A stretch of DNA of 64,000 nucleotides. It comes from Catenibacterium mitsuokai (GTDB lineage: Bacteria; Bacillota_I; Bacilli_A; Erysipelotrichales; Coprobacillaceae). The DNA is taken from NCBI RefSeq assembly GCF_025148785.1, contig NZ_CP102271.1:152001-216000 (forward strand), read 5' to 3'. Within the stretch, counting starts at the first letter, position 1. Each line of letters begins with the position of its first letter. Below are positions 1-9,963 of the stretch, piece by piece. A program made the translations under genes and the position numbers. The notes under the pieces were generated by a model. That model was not told the DNA's origin, did no database searches, and worked only from the letters and a program-made list of their open reading frames with translations.

Positions 1-10
1 TATTCATTCA

Positions 11-19
11 TGCTATAAT
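11..19 (+). promoter_or_regulatory. Extended -10 promoter of pssA-psd
   Basis: TGcTATAAT is a perfect extended -10 element, 37 bases before the preferred pssA start. The -35 region lies outside the window. Confidence 0.55.
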
Positions 20-55
20 GAACCCGATTATAGAAAAGAAGGAAAGGTGAATTGT

Positions 56-688
56 ATGATTGGTTTTTACAACTATACAGTCATTCTAACATATTGTAGT
101 TTAATCAGTGCGATTGTCGGAACTCACTTCGCATTTGAACACAATTATGTTTTGGCATTATTCTGTCTTATGCTTTGTGGTTTTTTTGATTCTTTCGATG
201 GTATCGTTGCACGTTCAAAAAAGGACAGAACAGAAGAAGAAAAGAAGTTTGGTATTCAGATTGATTCTCTTGTAGATTTAATCAGTTTTGGTGTTTATCC
301 TGCAATCATTGCCTATTCAATGGGATTCAAAAGTTTCCCTTGTTTAATCATCTTTATTATATATATTCTTGGTGCTGTTATTCGTCTAGGATATTTTAAT
401 GTAATGGAGGATATGCGACAGCAGCAGACTACTGAAAAAAGAAAATATTATCAGGGATTACCTGTTACATCTTCATGTCTAATTTTTCCAATGATTTACT
501 GTTTAACAGTATGCCTTTCAGTGCCTCAGGTTCAGTTTGTTTATTTAATTGGACTACTAGTTGTAGGTATTCTATTCGTAGCTAACATCAAAGTAATCAA
601 GCCTGACTTTAAGGGTGTATTAGGTCTTATAGGCTTTGGTATTATTTTATTAATCATTTTAATTATTAAAGGTGTTGTATTAATCTAG
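56..688 (+). CDS. pssA: CDP-diacylglycerol--serine O-phosphatidyltransferase
   Basis: This integral membrane enzyme condenses CDP-diacylglycerol with serine to give phosphatidylserine. The CDP-alcohol phosphatidyltransferase signature is visible near residues 45-75: DG..AR followed by a glycine and the two spaced aspartates in GIQIDSLVDL. Several hydrophobic helices follow, and the length (about 210 residues) suits the Firmicute PssA group. A GTG at 47 would add three residues, but GGAAAGG at 41-47 sits 8 bases before the ATG at 56, so I prefer 56. The decarboxylase psd starts one base after the stop, so the pair makes phosphatidylethanolamine. Confidence 0.9.
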   Translation: MIGFYNYTVILTYCSLISAIVGTHFAFEHNYVLALFCLMLCGFFDSFDGIVARSKKDRTEEEKKFGIQIDSLVDLISFGVYPAIIAYSMGFKSFPCLIIFIIYILGAVIRLGYFNVMEDMRQQQTTEKRKYYQGLPVTSSCLIFPMIYCLTVCLSVPQVQFVYLIGLLVVGILFVANIKVIKPDFKGVLGLIGFGIILLIILIIKGVVLI

Positions 689-689
689 T

Positions 690-1550
690 ATGGCAATATA
701 CAAACGTAATGGTGAAAAATTAGATTATGATCAGTCTCAGGATTTATTCTTAGAGAAACTATACGGATCACTTGCAGGAAGATGCTTACTGAAAGTACTC
801 ACTCAGCCTGTTATTACAGAACTTGGTGGGGCTTTTATGAATTCTTCTTTATCTAAAGGACAAATCAAGTCTTTTGTAGAGAAGAATAATATCGATTTGA
901 ATCTCTATGAATCACAGAATTATCATTCTTACAATGATTTCTTTACACGTACTATTAAAGAGGGTGTAAGACATATTGACGAGGATGAAAGTGTATTGAT
1001 TGCGCCTTGTGATAGTAAGTTGACTGTTTATCCTATTGCAGATTCATTACAGCTTAAAATCAAGAATTCATTTTATACAATTGAAGACTTATTAATGAGT
1101 CCTACACTTGCTGATGAGTATAGAGGTGGTCTATGTCTTGTATTTAGACTTACAGTAGATGATTATCATCACTATCATTTTATAGATGATGGGACTGCAG
1201 AAAAGGATCACTTTATTAAAGGTATATTTCATACAGTTAATCCGATTGCGAGCGATTATTATCCTATCTATAAAACAAATAGCCGTTCCTATACAGTTCT
1301 ACATACAAAACATTTTGGTGATGTAGTACAGATGGAAGTAGGGGCTATGATGGTAGGTAAGATTACAAATCTTCATAAACAGTCATTTAAACGTGGTGAA
1401 GAAAAAGGCTATTTTGAATTTGGCGGCAGTACGGTTGTCTTATTCATTAAGAAGGATGTAGTAGAGATTGATGAAGATATTCTCAGTCACTCAAAAAATG
1501 AAGATGAAGTACGTGTTCTCATGGGAGAACGTATCGGTACACTAAAATAG
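690..1550 (+). CDS. psd: Phosphatidylserine decarboxylase
   Basis: It converts phosphatidylserine to phosphatidylethanolamine at the membrane. The family cleaves itself at a GST-type motif to form a pyruvoyl cofactor; here the motif is FGGSTVV with Ser247 as the expected pyruvoyl precursor, leaving an alpha chain of about 40 residues. The middle region carries the usual DYHHYHF block. The gene starts one base after pssA and has no clear ribosome binding site, so translation is probably coupled to pssA. A strong terminator follows directly. Confidence 0.93.
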   Translation: MAIYKRNGEKLDYDQSQDLFLEKLYGSLAGRCLLKVLTQPVITELGGAFMNSSLSKGQIKSFVEKNNIDLNLYESQNYHSYNDFFTRTIKEGVRHIDEDESVLIAPCDSKLTVYPIADSLQLKIKNSFYTIEDLLMSPTLADEYRGGLCLVFRLTVDDYHHYHFIDDGTAEKDHFIKGIFHTVNPIASDYYPIYKTNSRSYTVLHTKHFGDVVQMEVGAMMVGKITNLHKQSFKRGEEKGYFEFGGSTVVLFIKKDVVEIDEDILSHSKNEDEVRVLMGERIGTLK

Positions 1551-1580
1551 TGAGAAGGTGAATACCTTCTCATTCTTTTT
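1551..1580 (+). terminator. Terminator after psd
   Basis: Nine-base-pair stem TGAGAAGGT/ACCTTCTCA with loop GAAT, followed by a T-rich tract. Confidence 0.85.
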
Positions 1581-1600
1581 GTTTTGTTTAAAGAGTTTTA

Positions 1601-1609
1601 TGATATAAT
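1601..1609 (+). promoter_or_regulatory. Extended -10 promoter of parAB
   Basis: TGaTATAAT, 28 bases before the parA start and shortly after the psd terminator. No good -35 is visible, as expected for an extended -10 promoter. Confidence 0.6.
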
Positions 1610-1636
1610 TAAGAATGCGAATAAGGAGGTTATGTG

Positions 1637-2407
1637 ATGGGCAAAGTAATCGCAATTACAAACCAAAAAGGTGGCGTAGGAAAAACAACCACTAGTATTA
1701 ATTTATGTGCAGCACTTGCACTTATGAAGAAGAAAGTATTACTTGTAGATATGGACGCTCAGTCTAATGCGACGCAGGGTATTGGAATCGATCGTTCTAG
1801 TTTAGAAAAAACAACTTATGATGTACTTATTGATGAAGTACCTATTGAGTCAATTATCAAACATAGTGAAATCCCACATCTAGATGTGGCACCTGCAAGC
1901 ATTGACTTAGCGGGTGTAGAAGTACAATTATCAGCTGTACCAAAGGGAAGGGAAAAACGTTTAAGAAAGGCTATGGATAGTGTCAGAAATCAATATGATT
2001 ATATTATCATTGATTGTCCACCTGCCTTAGGTTTATTAAACACAAATGCCCTCACAGCTGCGGATAGTGTCTTAATTCCTGTTCAGTGTGAATATTATGC
2101 ACTAGAAGGTTTAACACAGCTATTAAATACTATTTTATTAACACAGTCAGTATTTAATCGTAATCTTACAATTGAAGGTGTGTTATTAACTATGCTTGAT
2201 TCACGTACTAATTTAGGTGTAGAAGTAACACAGGAAGTACGTAAATACTTTAAAGACAAAGTTTATAAAACAGTGATACCTAGAAATGTAAAGTTATCAG
2301 AAGCACCTTCTGCAGGTCTTTCAATCTTTGATTATGATTCACGTAGCGAAGGCGCTAAGTCTTACGCAAGACTTGCGAAAGAGGTGGTGAGCAGAAATGG
2401 CAGATAA
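1637..2407 (+). CDS. parA: Chromosome partitioning ATPase ParA (Soj)
   Basis: ParA is a DNA-binding dimeric ATPase that works with ParB in origin segregation and replication control. The deviant Walker A box KGGVGKTT is at about residues 11-18, Walker A' is VDMDAQ, and Walker B is YIIIDCPP. Length (256 residues) is typical of chromosomal Soj, with no N-terminal extension of the plasmid type. A GTG at 1634 is in frame, but AAGGAGG at 1623-1629 is better spaced for ATG 1637. The 3' end overlaps parB by 11 bases, indicating coupled translation. Confidence 0.95.
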   Translation: MGKVIAITNQKGGVGKTTTSINLCAALALMKKKVLLVDMDAQSNATQGIGIDRSSLEKTTYDVLIDEVPIESIIKHSEIPHLDVAPASIDLAGVEVQLSAVPKGREKRLRKAMDSVRNQYDYIIIDCPPALGLLNTNALTAADSVLIPVQCEYYALEGLTQLLNTILLTQSVFNRNLTIEGVLLTMLDSRTNLGVEVTQEVRKYFKDKVYKTVIPRNVKLSEAPSAGLSIFDYDSRSEGAKSYARLAKEVVSRNGR

Positions 2408-3284
2408 GAAAAAACGCTTAAGTAAAGGATTAGATGCAATCTTTGATACAACATCTACTGGTGGAGATCTTCAATCAATGATTTCTGCGATTGAAAGTAA
2501 TTCTAATGAATACTCACAGGAAAAGGTTTCTATTGATTTAATCAGACCTAATCCTTATCAGCCTAGAAAACACTTTGATCAGGATAAGTTGAATGAATTA
2601 GCACAGTCTATTAAAGAACATGGTATCTTACAACCAATTCTATTAAAGAAATCTATTCATGGTTATGATATCGTAGCTGGTGAAAGAAGATTTAGAGGAG
2701 CGAATATTGCTGGATTAACTGAAGTACCTGCAATCATTGTAGACTTTACTGATGATCAGATGATGGAAATTGCGCTTCTTGAAAACATTCAGAGAGAAGA
2801 TCTTAATGCGATTGAAGAAGCACAAGCTTATAAAGCCATGATGGATAAGATGAATCTGACTCAAGAAGAATTAGCTGGTCGTATTGGTAAATCAAGAACA
2901 CATGTGACTAATACTTTAAGACTTCTTAATATCAATGAAAAGCTCCAGCAGTATATTCTAGAAGGTATTCTTTCTATGGGACATGTTAGACCATTAGTTG
3001 GTTTAGATGATGAAACAGCTCTTAAAATCGCCAATCGTGCCATTAAAGAGAAACTTTCTGTACGTCAAGTAGAAGATATAGTCAGAGGCTATAAACTTGC
3101 TCAGAAACGTAAAAATGCGCCTAAAAAAGAAAAGAATACAACTTATACATATGCGGAAGATTTACTAAGAAAGAAGTTCCGCACGAAAGTAAAGGTTGAA
3201 GAAAAAACAATTACTCTTAAATATTCTGATACAGAAGACCTAAATCGTATTCTAGAAATCATGGGTGTAATAGAAGATATCTAA
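2397..3284 (+). CDS. parB: Chromosome partitioning protein ParB (Spo0J)
   Basis: ParB is a CTP-dependent DNA clamp that loads at parS and spreads along DNA. The N-terminal nuclease-like/CTP domain begins near residue 43 (IDLIRPNPYQPR), with the CTP-binding GERRFRGA box near residue 97. The helix-turn-helix follows (TQEELAGRIGKSRTHVTN), then a C-terminal dimerization region. I saw no clear parS palindrome (TGTTTCACGTGAAACA type) in the window by eye. The start overlaps parA. The intact pair suggests the origin is not far away. Confidence 0.94.
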   Translation: MADKKKRLSKGLDAIFDTTSTGGDLQSMISAIESNSNEYSQEKVSIDLIRPNPYQPRKHFDQDKLNELAQSIKEHGILQPILLKKSIHGYDIVAGERRFRGANIAGLTEVPAIIVDFTDDQMMEIALLENIQREDLNAIEEAQAYKAMMDKMNLTQEELAGRIGKSRTHVTNTLRLLNINEKLQQYILEGILSMGHVRPLVGLDDETALKIANRAIKEKLSVRQVEDIVRGYKLAQKRKNAPKKEKNTTYTYAEDLLRKKFRTKVKVEEKTITLKYSDTEDLNRILEIMGVIEDI

Positions 3285-3308
3285 AGAACAGGAAACTGTT
3301 CTTTTTTT
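3284..3308 (+). terminator. Terminator after parB
   Basis: AAGAACAG stem, GAAA tetraloop, CTGTTCTT, then seven T. Confidence 0.9.
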
Positions 3309-3347
3309 CATTTCTAGGAAATATCAATGTTTAATTTAGATTCTATG

Positions 3348-3353
3348 TATAAT
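3348..3353 (+). promoter_or_regulatory. -10 element of GH1 gene
   Basis: TATAAT, 26 bases before the start codon. The -35 is poor, which suggests activator dependence or a weak promoter. Confidence 0.4.
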
Positions 3354-3361
3354 AAACATGA

Positions 3362-4845
<1,484 letters not shown>

Positions 4846-4846
<1 letters not shown>

Positions 4847-4873
4847 AGGTAGTGTTTTACTACCTTTTCTTTA
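4846..4873 (+). terminator. Terminator after GH1 gene
   Basis: AAGGTAGT/ACTACCTT stem with GTTTT loop and a T-rich tail; the first base of the stem is the last base of the stop codon. Confidence 0.8.
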
Positions 4874-4918
4874 TGTTGAAAGAATGGTATTATTGAATGG
4901 TAAAGAAGTGAGGTATAT

Positions 4919-6340
4919 ATGAGAGAAAATTATGATGTAATTGTAGTAGGTGCTGGTCCAGCAGGAATTATGGCAAGTTATGAATTCGTATTAAAGAATC
5001 CTAACTTATCAGTATTATTAATTGATAAAGGAAGAGCAGTGACTGCAAGACATTGTCCTATCAAAGATAAGAAGATCAAACAGTGTCCAGTGATCAAGGA
5101 TAATGAACCAGGCTGTTTACCAGCATGTTCTATTACATGTGGATTTGGTGGTGCCGGTGCTTATTCTGATGGTAAGTTTAATATTACAAGTGAATTTGGT
5201 GGATGGCTTACTGATTATCTTCCAGCTAATGAAGTAGAAGATGTAATTCGTTATGTAGATAGCTTATATTTAAAGCATGGGGCAACTAAAGATATTACCG
5301 ACCCAACTACAGACAAAGTAAAAGAAATCGAACACAGAGGCTATGCAGTCGGATTAAAGTTATTACGTGCTAAGGTCAGACATTTAGGTACAGAAGAAAA
5401 CTTACGTATCATGACTGAAATGCAGGAAACATTAAAGGAACATATTGATATCCAGTTTAATACAGAAGTAGAAGATATTATTGTAGAAGATAATACAATC
5501 AAGGGTATAAAACTTGCGAAAGGTGATATCATTACAGCCTCTAAAGTATTACTTGCACCAGGTAGAGATGGTGCGACATGGCTCGATGCTATCTTTAAGA
5601 AACATGGCTTAGATCTTTATAACAACCAGGTAGATATTGGTGTACGTGTAGAAACATCTAATATCGTTATGGATGAAATCAATAAGAACTTATATGAAGG
5701 TAAGTTCATCTATAACACATCTGTAGGTACAAGAGTAAGAACATTCTGTTCAAACCCTAGTGGACATGTTGTAATAGAAAACCATGAAGGGACAATGATG
5801 GCCAATGGACATGCTTATCATGATCCTAAATTAGGGTCTGACAATACTAACTTTGCATTATTAGTATCTCATGTATTCTCTGAACCATTTAACCAGCCTA
5901 ATGAATTTGCCCATCAGGTGGCTCAATTAGCAAACAAACTTTCAAATGGTTCTATCATCGTACAGAGATATGGAGATATCAAAAAGGGTAGAAGAACAAC
6001 TGAAAAGCGTTTAAAAGAAGGTTATACAGTGCCTACATTACCAGAAGCTGTTCCAGGTGATTTAGGTCTTGTATTACCATACAATACAATGAAATCAATC
6101 GTAGAAATGATTGAAGCATTAGATCACGTAACACCAGGTATTGCGAATGAACATACATTACTTTATGGTGTAGAAGCTAAATTCTATAGTGCAAGACCAA
6201 AGGTAAGAGAAGGATTTGAAACTCTTGTAGATGGTTTATATGTTGCCGGTGATGGTGCAGGTTTAACACGTGGACTTGCTCAGGCAGGTGCTAATGGAAT
6301 CTTAGTTGCAAGAGATATTATTAAAAGATTAGGAGAATAA
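4919..6340 (+). CDS. FAD-dependent dehydrogenase-like protein
   Basis: The N-terminus has a Rossmann dinucleotide site (VVGAGPAGIMAS, residues 8-19). A second FAD contact, VAGDGAGLTRGLAQAGANG, lies near the C-terminus. A cysteine-rich stretch around residues 46-76 (CPIKDKKIKQCP, then CLPACSITCG) is followed by GFGGAGAYSDGK. This architecture matches the uncharacterized FAD-dependent dehydrogenase group related to COG2509, whose substrate is not known. The cysteines might serve redox chemistry or metal binding; that is inference. The stop overlaps the start region of the DUF951 gene, so the two are co-transcribed. Confidence 0.8.
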   Translation: MRENYDVIVVGAGPAGIMASYEFVLKNPNLSVLLIDKGRAVTARHCPIKDKKIKQCPVIKDNEPGCLPACSITCGFGGAGAYSDGKFNITSEFGGWLTDYLPANEVEDVIRYVDSLYLKHGATKDITDPTTDKVKEIEHRGYAVGLKLLRAKVRHLGTEENLRIMTEMQETLKEHIDIQFNTEVEDIIVEDNTIKGIKLAKGDIITASKVLLAPGRDGATWLDAIFKKHGLDLYNNQVDIGVRVETSNIVMDEINKNLYEGKFIYNTSVGTRVRTFCSNPSGHVVIENHEGTMMANGHAYHDPKLGSDNTNFALLVSHVFSEPFNQPNEFAHQVAQLANKLSNGSIIVQRYGDIKKGRRTTEKRLKEGYTVPTLPEAVPGDLGLVLPYNTMKSIVEMIEALDHVTPGIANEHTLLYGVEAKFYSARPKVREGFETLVDGLYVAGDGAGLTRGLAQAGANGILVARDIIKRLGE

Positions 6341-6342
6341 TG

Positions 6343-6537
6343 ATGGAATACGGATTACATGATATTATTGAAATGAAAAAGCCTCATCCATGTAAGAAAT
6401 CCACACAATGGGAAATCGTAAGAATGGGTGCGGACATTAAAGTGAAATGCATGGGTTGCGGCGCAATTATCATGTTTTCACGAAGAGATTTTGAAAAGAG
6501 ATTAAAAAAAGTAATTGAACATAAAGAAAGTGAATAA
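6343..6537 (+). CDS. DUF951 family small protein
   Basis: A 64-residue protein with the conserved opening MEYGLHDIIEMKKPHPC and a CMGC pair near the centre, as in the DUF951 (YyzM) family. That gene commonly sits between parB and ychF in Firmicutes, as it does here. Function is unknown; the Cys residues suggest a small zinc fold or nucleic acid contact. AGGAGA at 6331-6336 favours ATG 6343 over the overlapping ATG at 6340. Confidence 0.85.
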   Translation: MEYGLHDIIEMKKPHPCKKSTQWEIVRMGADIKVKCMGCGAIIMFSRRDFEKRLKKVIEHKESE

Positions 6538-6538
6538 C

Positions 6539-6567
6539 TTGACTCCATCAAAAAATAATGATTTAAT
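6539..6567 (+). promoter_or_regulatory. Strong promoter of structured RNA
   Basis: TTGACT (6539-6544), 17-base spacer, TTTAAT (6562-6567). An overlapping perfect TATAAT lies at 6567-6572, seven bases before the first paired G of the RNA. It overlaps the end of the DUF951 gene. Confidence 0.6.
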
Positions 6568-6578
6568 ATAATCATATA

Positions 6579-6700
6579 GGATAACTGATGTAGAAAAATC
6601 GGTCTCGTCTAACACGCCTTATACTTATTTAAGTATTCTGCGGATGAGGGATGCCCATTCTTAGAAATGGTTCGACCGCCCCTCCAGTTATCCTTTTTTT
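6579..6700 (+). ncRNA. Structured small RNA, family not recognised
   Basis: The ends GGATAACTG (6579-6587) and CAGTTATCC (6685-6693) pair perfectly and are followed by seven T, so the closing stem doubles as terminator. Inside, CGGTC (6600-6604) pairs with GACCG (6674-6678). ATACTTA/TAAGTAT (6621-6636) caps one arm, CTCGTC/GATGAG (6604-6609/6643-6648) supports its base with one G-U pair, and CCATT/AATGG (6655-6670) forms another. This gives a branched fold of about 122 nt behind its own strong promoter. It lacks the SRP tetraloop motif, tRNA features and the single long hairpin of 6S RNA. A riboswitch for the downstream RpiR gene is possible, but the strong terminator and the separate promoter of that gene argue for an independent RNA. 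Confidence 0.6.
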
Positions 6701-6735
6701 ATGCTCCGTTTAGTAAGATGGAGTCTTTTTTAGTA

Positions 6736-6741
6736 TATAAT
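6736..6741 (+). promoter_or_regulatory. -10 element of RpiR gene
   Basis: TATAAT 19 bases before the start codon, directly after a T tract at 6726-6731 that follows GATGGAGTC. The latter is complementary to GACTCCATC at 6541-6549. Confidence 0.45.
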
Positions 6742-6760
6742 ATATGAAAGGGGTGATTTT

Positions 6761-7513
6761 ATGGACATACTACTATCACGTATTATTCGTTATCTCAATG
6801 GTGTGATTACTGACGATAGACAATATCGTACTGCCTTATTTATGGTAGAACACTATCAAGAATTAAGATGTAAGACATTAGAAGAAATTGTGAAGGAATC
6901 CGAGTATACAGAGGAAGATATAATGACCTTTATTGGATACTTAGGATATCATGATTATGAAGACTTCAGAGAAAGACTCATGATGGATCAGGATCTTCGT
7001 TCAAGTCAGATGCAGTTAAGACTACTCCATACTGATATTGATGGAATGATCAGTTCTCTTCATATCTCGGGTTCAAAAGAAGACTTCTTGAATCTTGTTG
7101 ATCACTTAGCTGAAATTATTTATGAAAATGGAAGAATCATCCTAGCAGGAGGTTATTCACCACTTAGTGTGACTGTAGACTTTCAGACAGATATGATCAG
7201 CATGGGTAAACAGGCAATTGAATATCATCAATTTGATAAGAACTTCAAGTTTAAAGATACTGATGTTGTTTTCTTCTTAACGGCTACAGGGCGAGCTTTG
7301 AGTCATGTATCTAAATCTTTAAAAGAAAAAGGTCTATGTAAATCACATATTGTCCTCATGACACAGAATATCAAATATAAGAATTATGATTCTATCTGTG
7401 CAGATGATGTCGTACATGTATTAGGCACATTTGATGGTATTGAATTCAATTATCAGATCATGCGTTTATTTGATTTGATTCGTATTCGTTACTATACAAA
7501 ATATTTCATCTAA
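6761..7513 (+). CDS. RpiR/MurR-type transcriptional regulator
   Basis: A 250-residue protein with an N-terminal helix-turn-helix segment (about residues 30-70, including EEDIMTFIGYLGYHDYEDF) and a C-terminal SIS-like sugar-phosphate domain (RIILAGGYSPLS near residue 129; VVFFLTATGRALSHV near residue 168). The DNA-recognition helix is less canonical than in the other four RpiR-type proteins here, so the target may differ. No sugar gene is adjacent; its neighbours are the structured RNA upstream and a convergent deacetylase. AAGGGGTG precedes the start. Confidence 0.75.
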   Translation: MDILLSRIIRYLNGVITDDRQYRTALFMVEHYQELRCKTLEEIVKESEYTEEDIMTFIGYLGYHDYEDFRERLMMDQDLRSSQMQLRLLHTDIDGMISSLHISGSKEDFLNLVDHLAEIIYENGRIILAGGYSPLSVTVDFQTDMISMGKQAIEYHQFDKNFKFKDTDVVFFLTATGRALSHVSKSLKEKGLCKSHIVLMTQNIKYKNYDSICADDVVHVLGTFDGIEFNYQIMRLFDLIRIRYYTKYFI

Positions 7514-7514
7514 A

Positions 7515-7545
7515 CAAAAACGAGAGGTATTATGCCTCTCGTTAA
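7515..7545 (-). terminator. Terminator between convergent RpiR and deacetylase genes
   Basis: ACGAGAGG/CCTCTCGT stem. The minus-strand side ends in TTTTTG, so it mainly serves the deacetylase, and it probably acts for both genes. Confidence 0.7.
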
Positions 7546-8237
7546 TTGTTGATACGTTGATGACTGACAAAGTCAGTATGTTCTAAAGTTTTAAAAGTAT
7601 AGCCATTAGCCTGATAGTATTCAATAATTGCAGGTAACGCCTGTACTGTTGTTGTTTTAGTGGCTGTATCGTGCATTAAAATACAGACACGTGGTAGTCT
7701 TGACTTAGAACTTTCAATAATACGTGCAGGATTGACTGAACGTCGAGTCGCATCATTAGAAGATACATTCCAGTCATAGTACTTATAGCCTTTCTTTTCT
7801 ACAACTTGTGCAACCTTAGCCATAATTCCCTGTGAATAATGTCTTGATATCGTATTTGAACTTCCTCCAGGGAAACGGATCAATTTGCTGGTACGTCCTG
7901 TTTGTTCTTTGATGATTTTCTCAATATTGCCTAAATCCTCAAAATAAGTTTCTTCACTTTGATAAATACTATACTTATGTGTATAACTATGTGCACCAAT
8001 AGCATGTCCTTTTAAATAAGCTGTACGAATATAGCTTTGATAACGGGCATTTTCACCAGTCACAAAGAATGTTGCTTTCACATTATATTTATCGAGAATA
8101 TCTAACACTTGAGGTGTGTTATGAGAAGGTCCATCATCAAAAGTAAGATAAACTTCCTTCACTTCATCAGCATGTACAGGACTATAAACAAGACTGATGA
8201 GAAGCATGAAAGCTATCGCAATATTTATCTTTTTCAT
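7542..8237 (-). CDS. Secreted polysaccharide deacetylase (NodB domain)
   Basis: A metal-dependent deacetylase, probably acting on peptidoglycan or another surface glycan. The mature part shows the NodB motifs in order: TFDDGP, HSYTHKY (the His-x3-His metal ligands), RFPGG, YDW and the final LMHD. The start at 8237 is chosen because AAAGGAGATG lies just upstream and the protein then opens with MKKINIAIAFMLL, a clean signal peptide ending near VHADE. An in-frame start at 8273 would bury that signal. Length about 231 residues. Confidence 0.88.
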   Translation of the reverse strand: MKKINIAIAFMLLISLVYSPVHADEVKEVYLTFDDGPSHNTPQVLDILDKYNVKATFFVTGENARYQSYIRTAYLKGHAIGAHSYTHKYSIYQSEETYFEDLGNIEKIIKEQTGRTSKLIRFPGGSSNTISRHYSQGIMAKVAQVVEKKGYKYYDWNVSSNDATRRSVNPARIIESSKSRLPRVCILMHDTATKTTTVQALPAIIEYYQANGYTFKTLEHTDFVSHQRINN

Positions 8238-8297
8238 GATCACATCTCCTTTATCGGATACCATTATACACATTTCTCTGTGTAATAGTTATGTATT

Positions 8298-8771
8298 CTA
8301 TAAAAGTTCAATAATAAGACTGAGCACCATACCAGCAGTCACATCACTGATATGATGAAGACCACTTAAAACCCTTGTAATGGCAGTTAAAAATGCGAAT
8401 ATAAGCATCACTATACCAATATATAAATCAAAATGAATCGCAGTAAATGCGATAATAAATGCACTTGCAGCATGTCTAGAAGGGAAAGAACATCCTTCAC
8501 GATGTTCAAAGAGTGGAGTGACTTCTAAGTAGTCATAGGGACGTGATTGATTAATCAGTTTTCTAATCACTGTCACAATAAGAAATGCAGCACAAGGTTT
8601 AATAATTGCATAAATGAGATAATCATCATGAGTTATATAGAAACCAATTAATAACATCACATAAGAAGCCATCATGATATATTTTAATGCGATTGTAAGA
8701 AATCCTACCACTTTTTTATAAGTAGGATGAGACCATAAAAATTGATTGAGTCTTTCATATATATTATTCAT
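8298..8771 (-). CDS. PAP2-family membrane phosphatase
   Basis: A small multi-helix phosphatase of about 157 residues. The three PAP2 catalytic motifs are present: K......RP (KLINQSRPYD), PSRH (FPSRHAAS) and SR..H..D (TRVLSGLHHISDV). Likely substrates are undecaprenyl pyrophosphate or phosphatidate-type lipids. The longer frame from 8804 is rejected because its first codons contain a TATAAT promoter and GGGGAAGGTG precedes ATG 8771. The deacetylase follows on the same strand 60 bases later, consistent with a cell-envelope pair. Confidence 0.85.
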   Translation of the reverse strand: MNNIYERLNQFLWSHPTYKKVVGFLTIALKYIMMASYVMLLIGFYITHDDYLIYAIIKPCAAFLIVTVIRKLINQSRPYDYLEVTPLFEHREGCSFPSRHAASAFIIAFTAIHFDLYIGIVMLIFAFLTAITRVLSGLHHISDVTAGMVLSLIIELL

Positions 8772-8786
8772 TCTATCACCTTCCCC

Positions 8787-8792
8787 ATTATA
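8787..8792 (-). promoter_or_regulatory. -10 element of PAP2 gene
   Basis: TATAAT on the minus strand, 16 bases before the preferred start. Confidence 0.4.
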
Positions 8793-8862
8793 CCATTCAT
8801 TCATTGCATTTTGATGTTAGTTATAATAAAATAATGTAGATTAAAAGGAGTGAATATAAATT

Positions 8863-9963
8863 ATGTCATTAACTGCAGGAATCGTTGGTTTACCAAACGT
8901 TGGTAAATCTACATTATTTAATGCAATCACAAACGCACAGGTAGAAGCAGCCAACTACCCATTCGCAACAATTGATCCTAACGTAGGTGTTGTTGAAGTA
9001 CCAGATCATAGATTAGATGATCTTGCTGCAATCTTTAATCCAAAGAAGACTATCTATACTACATTTGAATTTACAGATATTGCCGGACTTGTAAAAGGTG
9101 CCTCTAGAGGTGAAGGTTTAGGAAATAAGTTCTTAGCTAACATCAGAGAAACAGATGCAATCTGTGAAGTAGTAAGATGTTTTAGAGATAAGGATATTAC
9201 TCACGTTGATGGTTCAGTAGATCCAGTACGTGACGTTGAAACAATCAATCTTGAACTTGTAATGGCTGACTTAGAAACAGTTGACAAGAGAATTGGTAAG
9301 ATTGAAAAGAAAGCTCAGACTGGTGATAAAGAAGCGAAAGCTGAAATGGAAGTATTAGCACCATTAAAAGAAGTATTAGAAGCTGGTAAAATGGCTCGTA
9401 CGCTTACTTTTAATGAGGAAGAAATGATTTATGTAAAACAGTTCAACTTATTAACTACTAAGCCTATGATCTATGTAGCGAATATGGGTGAAGAAGATAT
9501 CGAAGATCCAGATTCAAACCCATACTATATTGCTTTAAAAGAATATGCTGCAAAAGAAGGATGCGATGTTGTTCCTATCTGCGCTAAAATTGAAAGTGAG
9601 TTAGCTGCATTAGATGCAGAAGATAAAGCTATCTTCATGGATGATTTAGGTATCAAGGAAAGTGGTTTAGATAAGCTTATTAAAGAAACATATGCTTTAT
9701 TAGACTTAAAGACTTTCTTTACTGTAGGACCTGATGAATGCCGTGCATGGACATTTACTAATGGTATGACAGCACCAGAAATGGCCGGTATTATTCATAC
9801 AGACTTCCAGAAAGGTTTCATTAAAGCTGAAACTTATACTTATGATGATATGATGCAGTATAAGAGTGAAGTGGCTTTAAAAGAAGCTGGTAAGATCAGA
9901 CAGGAAGGAAAAACTTATAAAGGACTTGATGGTGATATCATGTTCTTCAAGTTTAACGTATAA
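8863..9963 (+). CDS. ychF: Ribosome-binding ATPase/GTPase YchF
   Basis: An Obg-related P-loop NTPase that binds ribosomes and prefers ATP in studied members. G1 is GLPNVGKST (residues 7-15), G3 is DIAGLV, and the C-terminal TGS/YchF domain includes [13 protein letters not shown]. The 366-residue length is standard. TATAAT lies at 8822-8827. The stop overlaps the sortase start by one base, so the two form a transcript. Confidence 0.95.
   Translation: MSLTAGIVGLPNVGKSTLFNAITNAQVEAANYPFATIDPNVGVVEVPDHRLDDLAAIFNPKKTIYTTFEFTDIAGLVKGASRGEGLGNKFLANIRETDAICEVVRCFRDKDITHVDGSVDPVRDVETINLELVMADLETVDKRIGKIEKKAQTGDKEAKAEMEVLAPLKEVLEAGKMARTLTFNEEEMIYVKQFNLLTTKPMIYVANMGEEDIEDPDSNPYYIALKEYAAKEGCDVVPICAKIESELAALDAEDKAIFMDDLGIKESGLDKLIKETYALLDLKTFFTVGPDECRAWTFTNGMTAPEMAGIIHTDFQKGFIKAETYTYDDMMQYKSEVALKEAGKIRQEGKTYKGLDGDIMFFKFNV

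Noticed and set aside
1637-3284. parS sites near parAB
   Set aside because: I found no convincing 16-bp palindrome by eye; a computed search is needed.
6579-6700. SRP RNA, 6S RNA, tmRNA or tRNA
   Set aside because: No GGAA-tetraloop SRP domain, no single long hairpin with central bubble, and TTCGA at 6671 lacks a proper T-stem.
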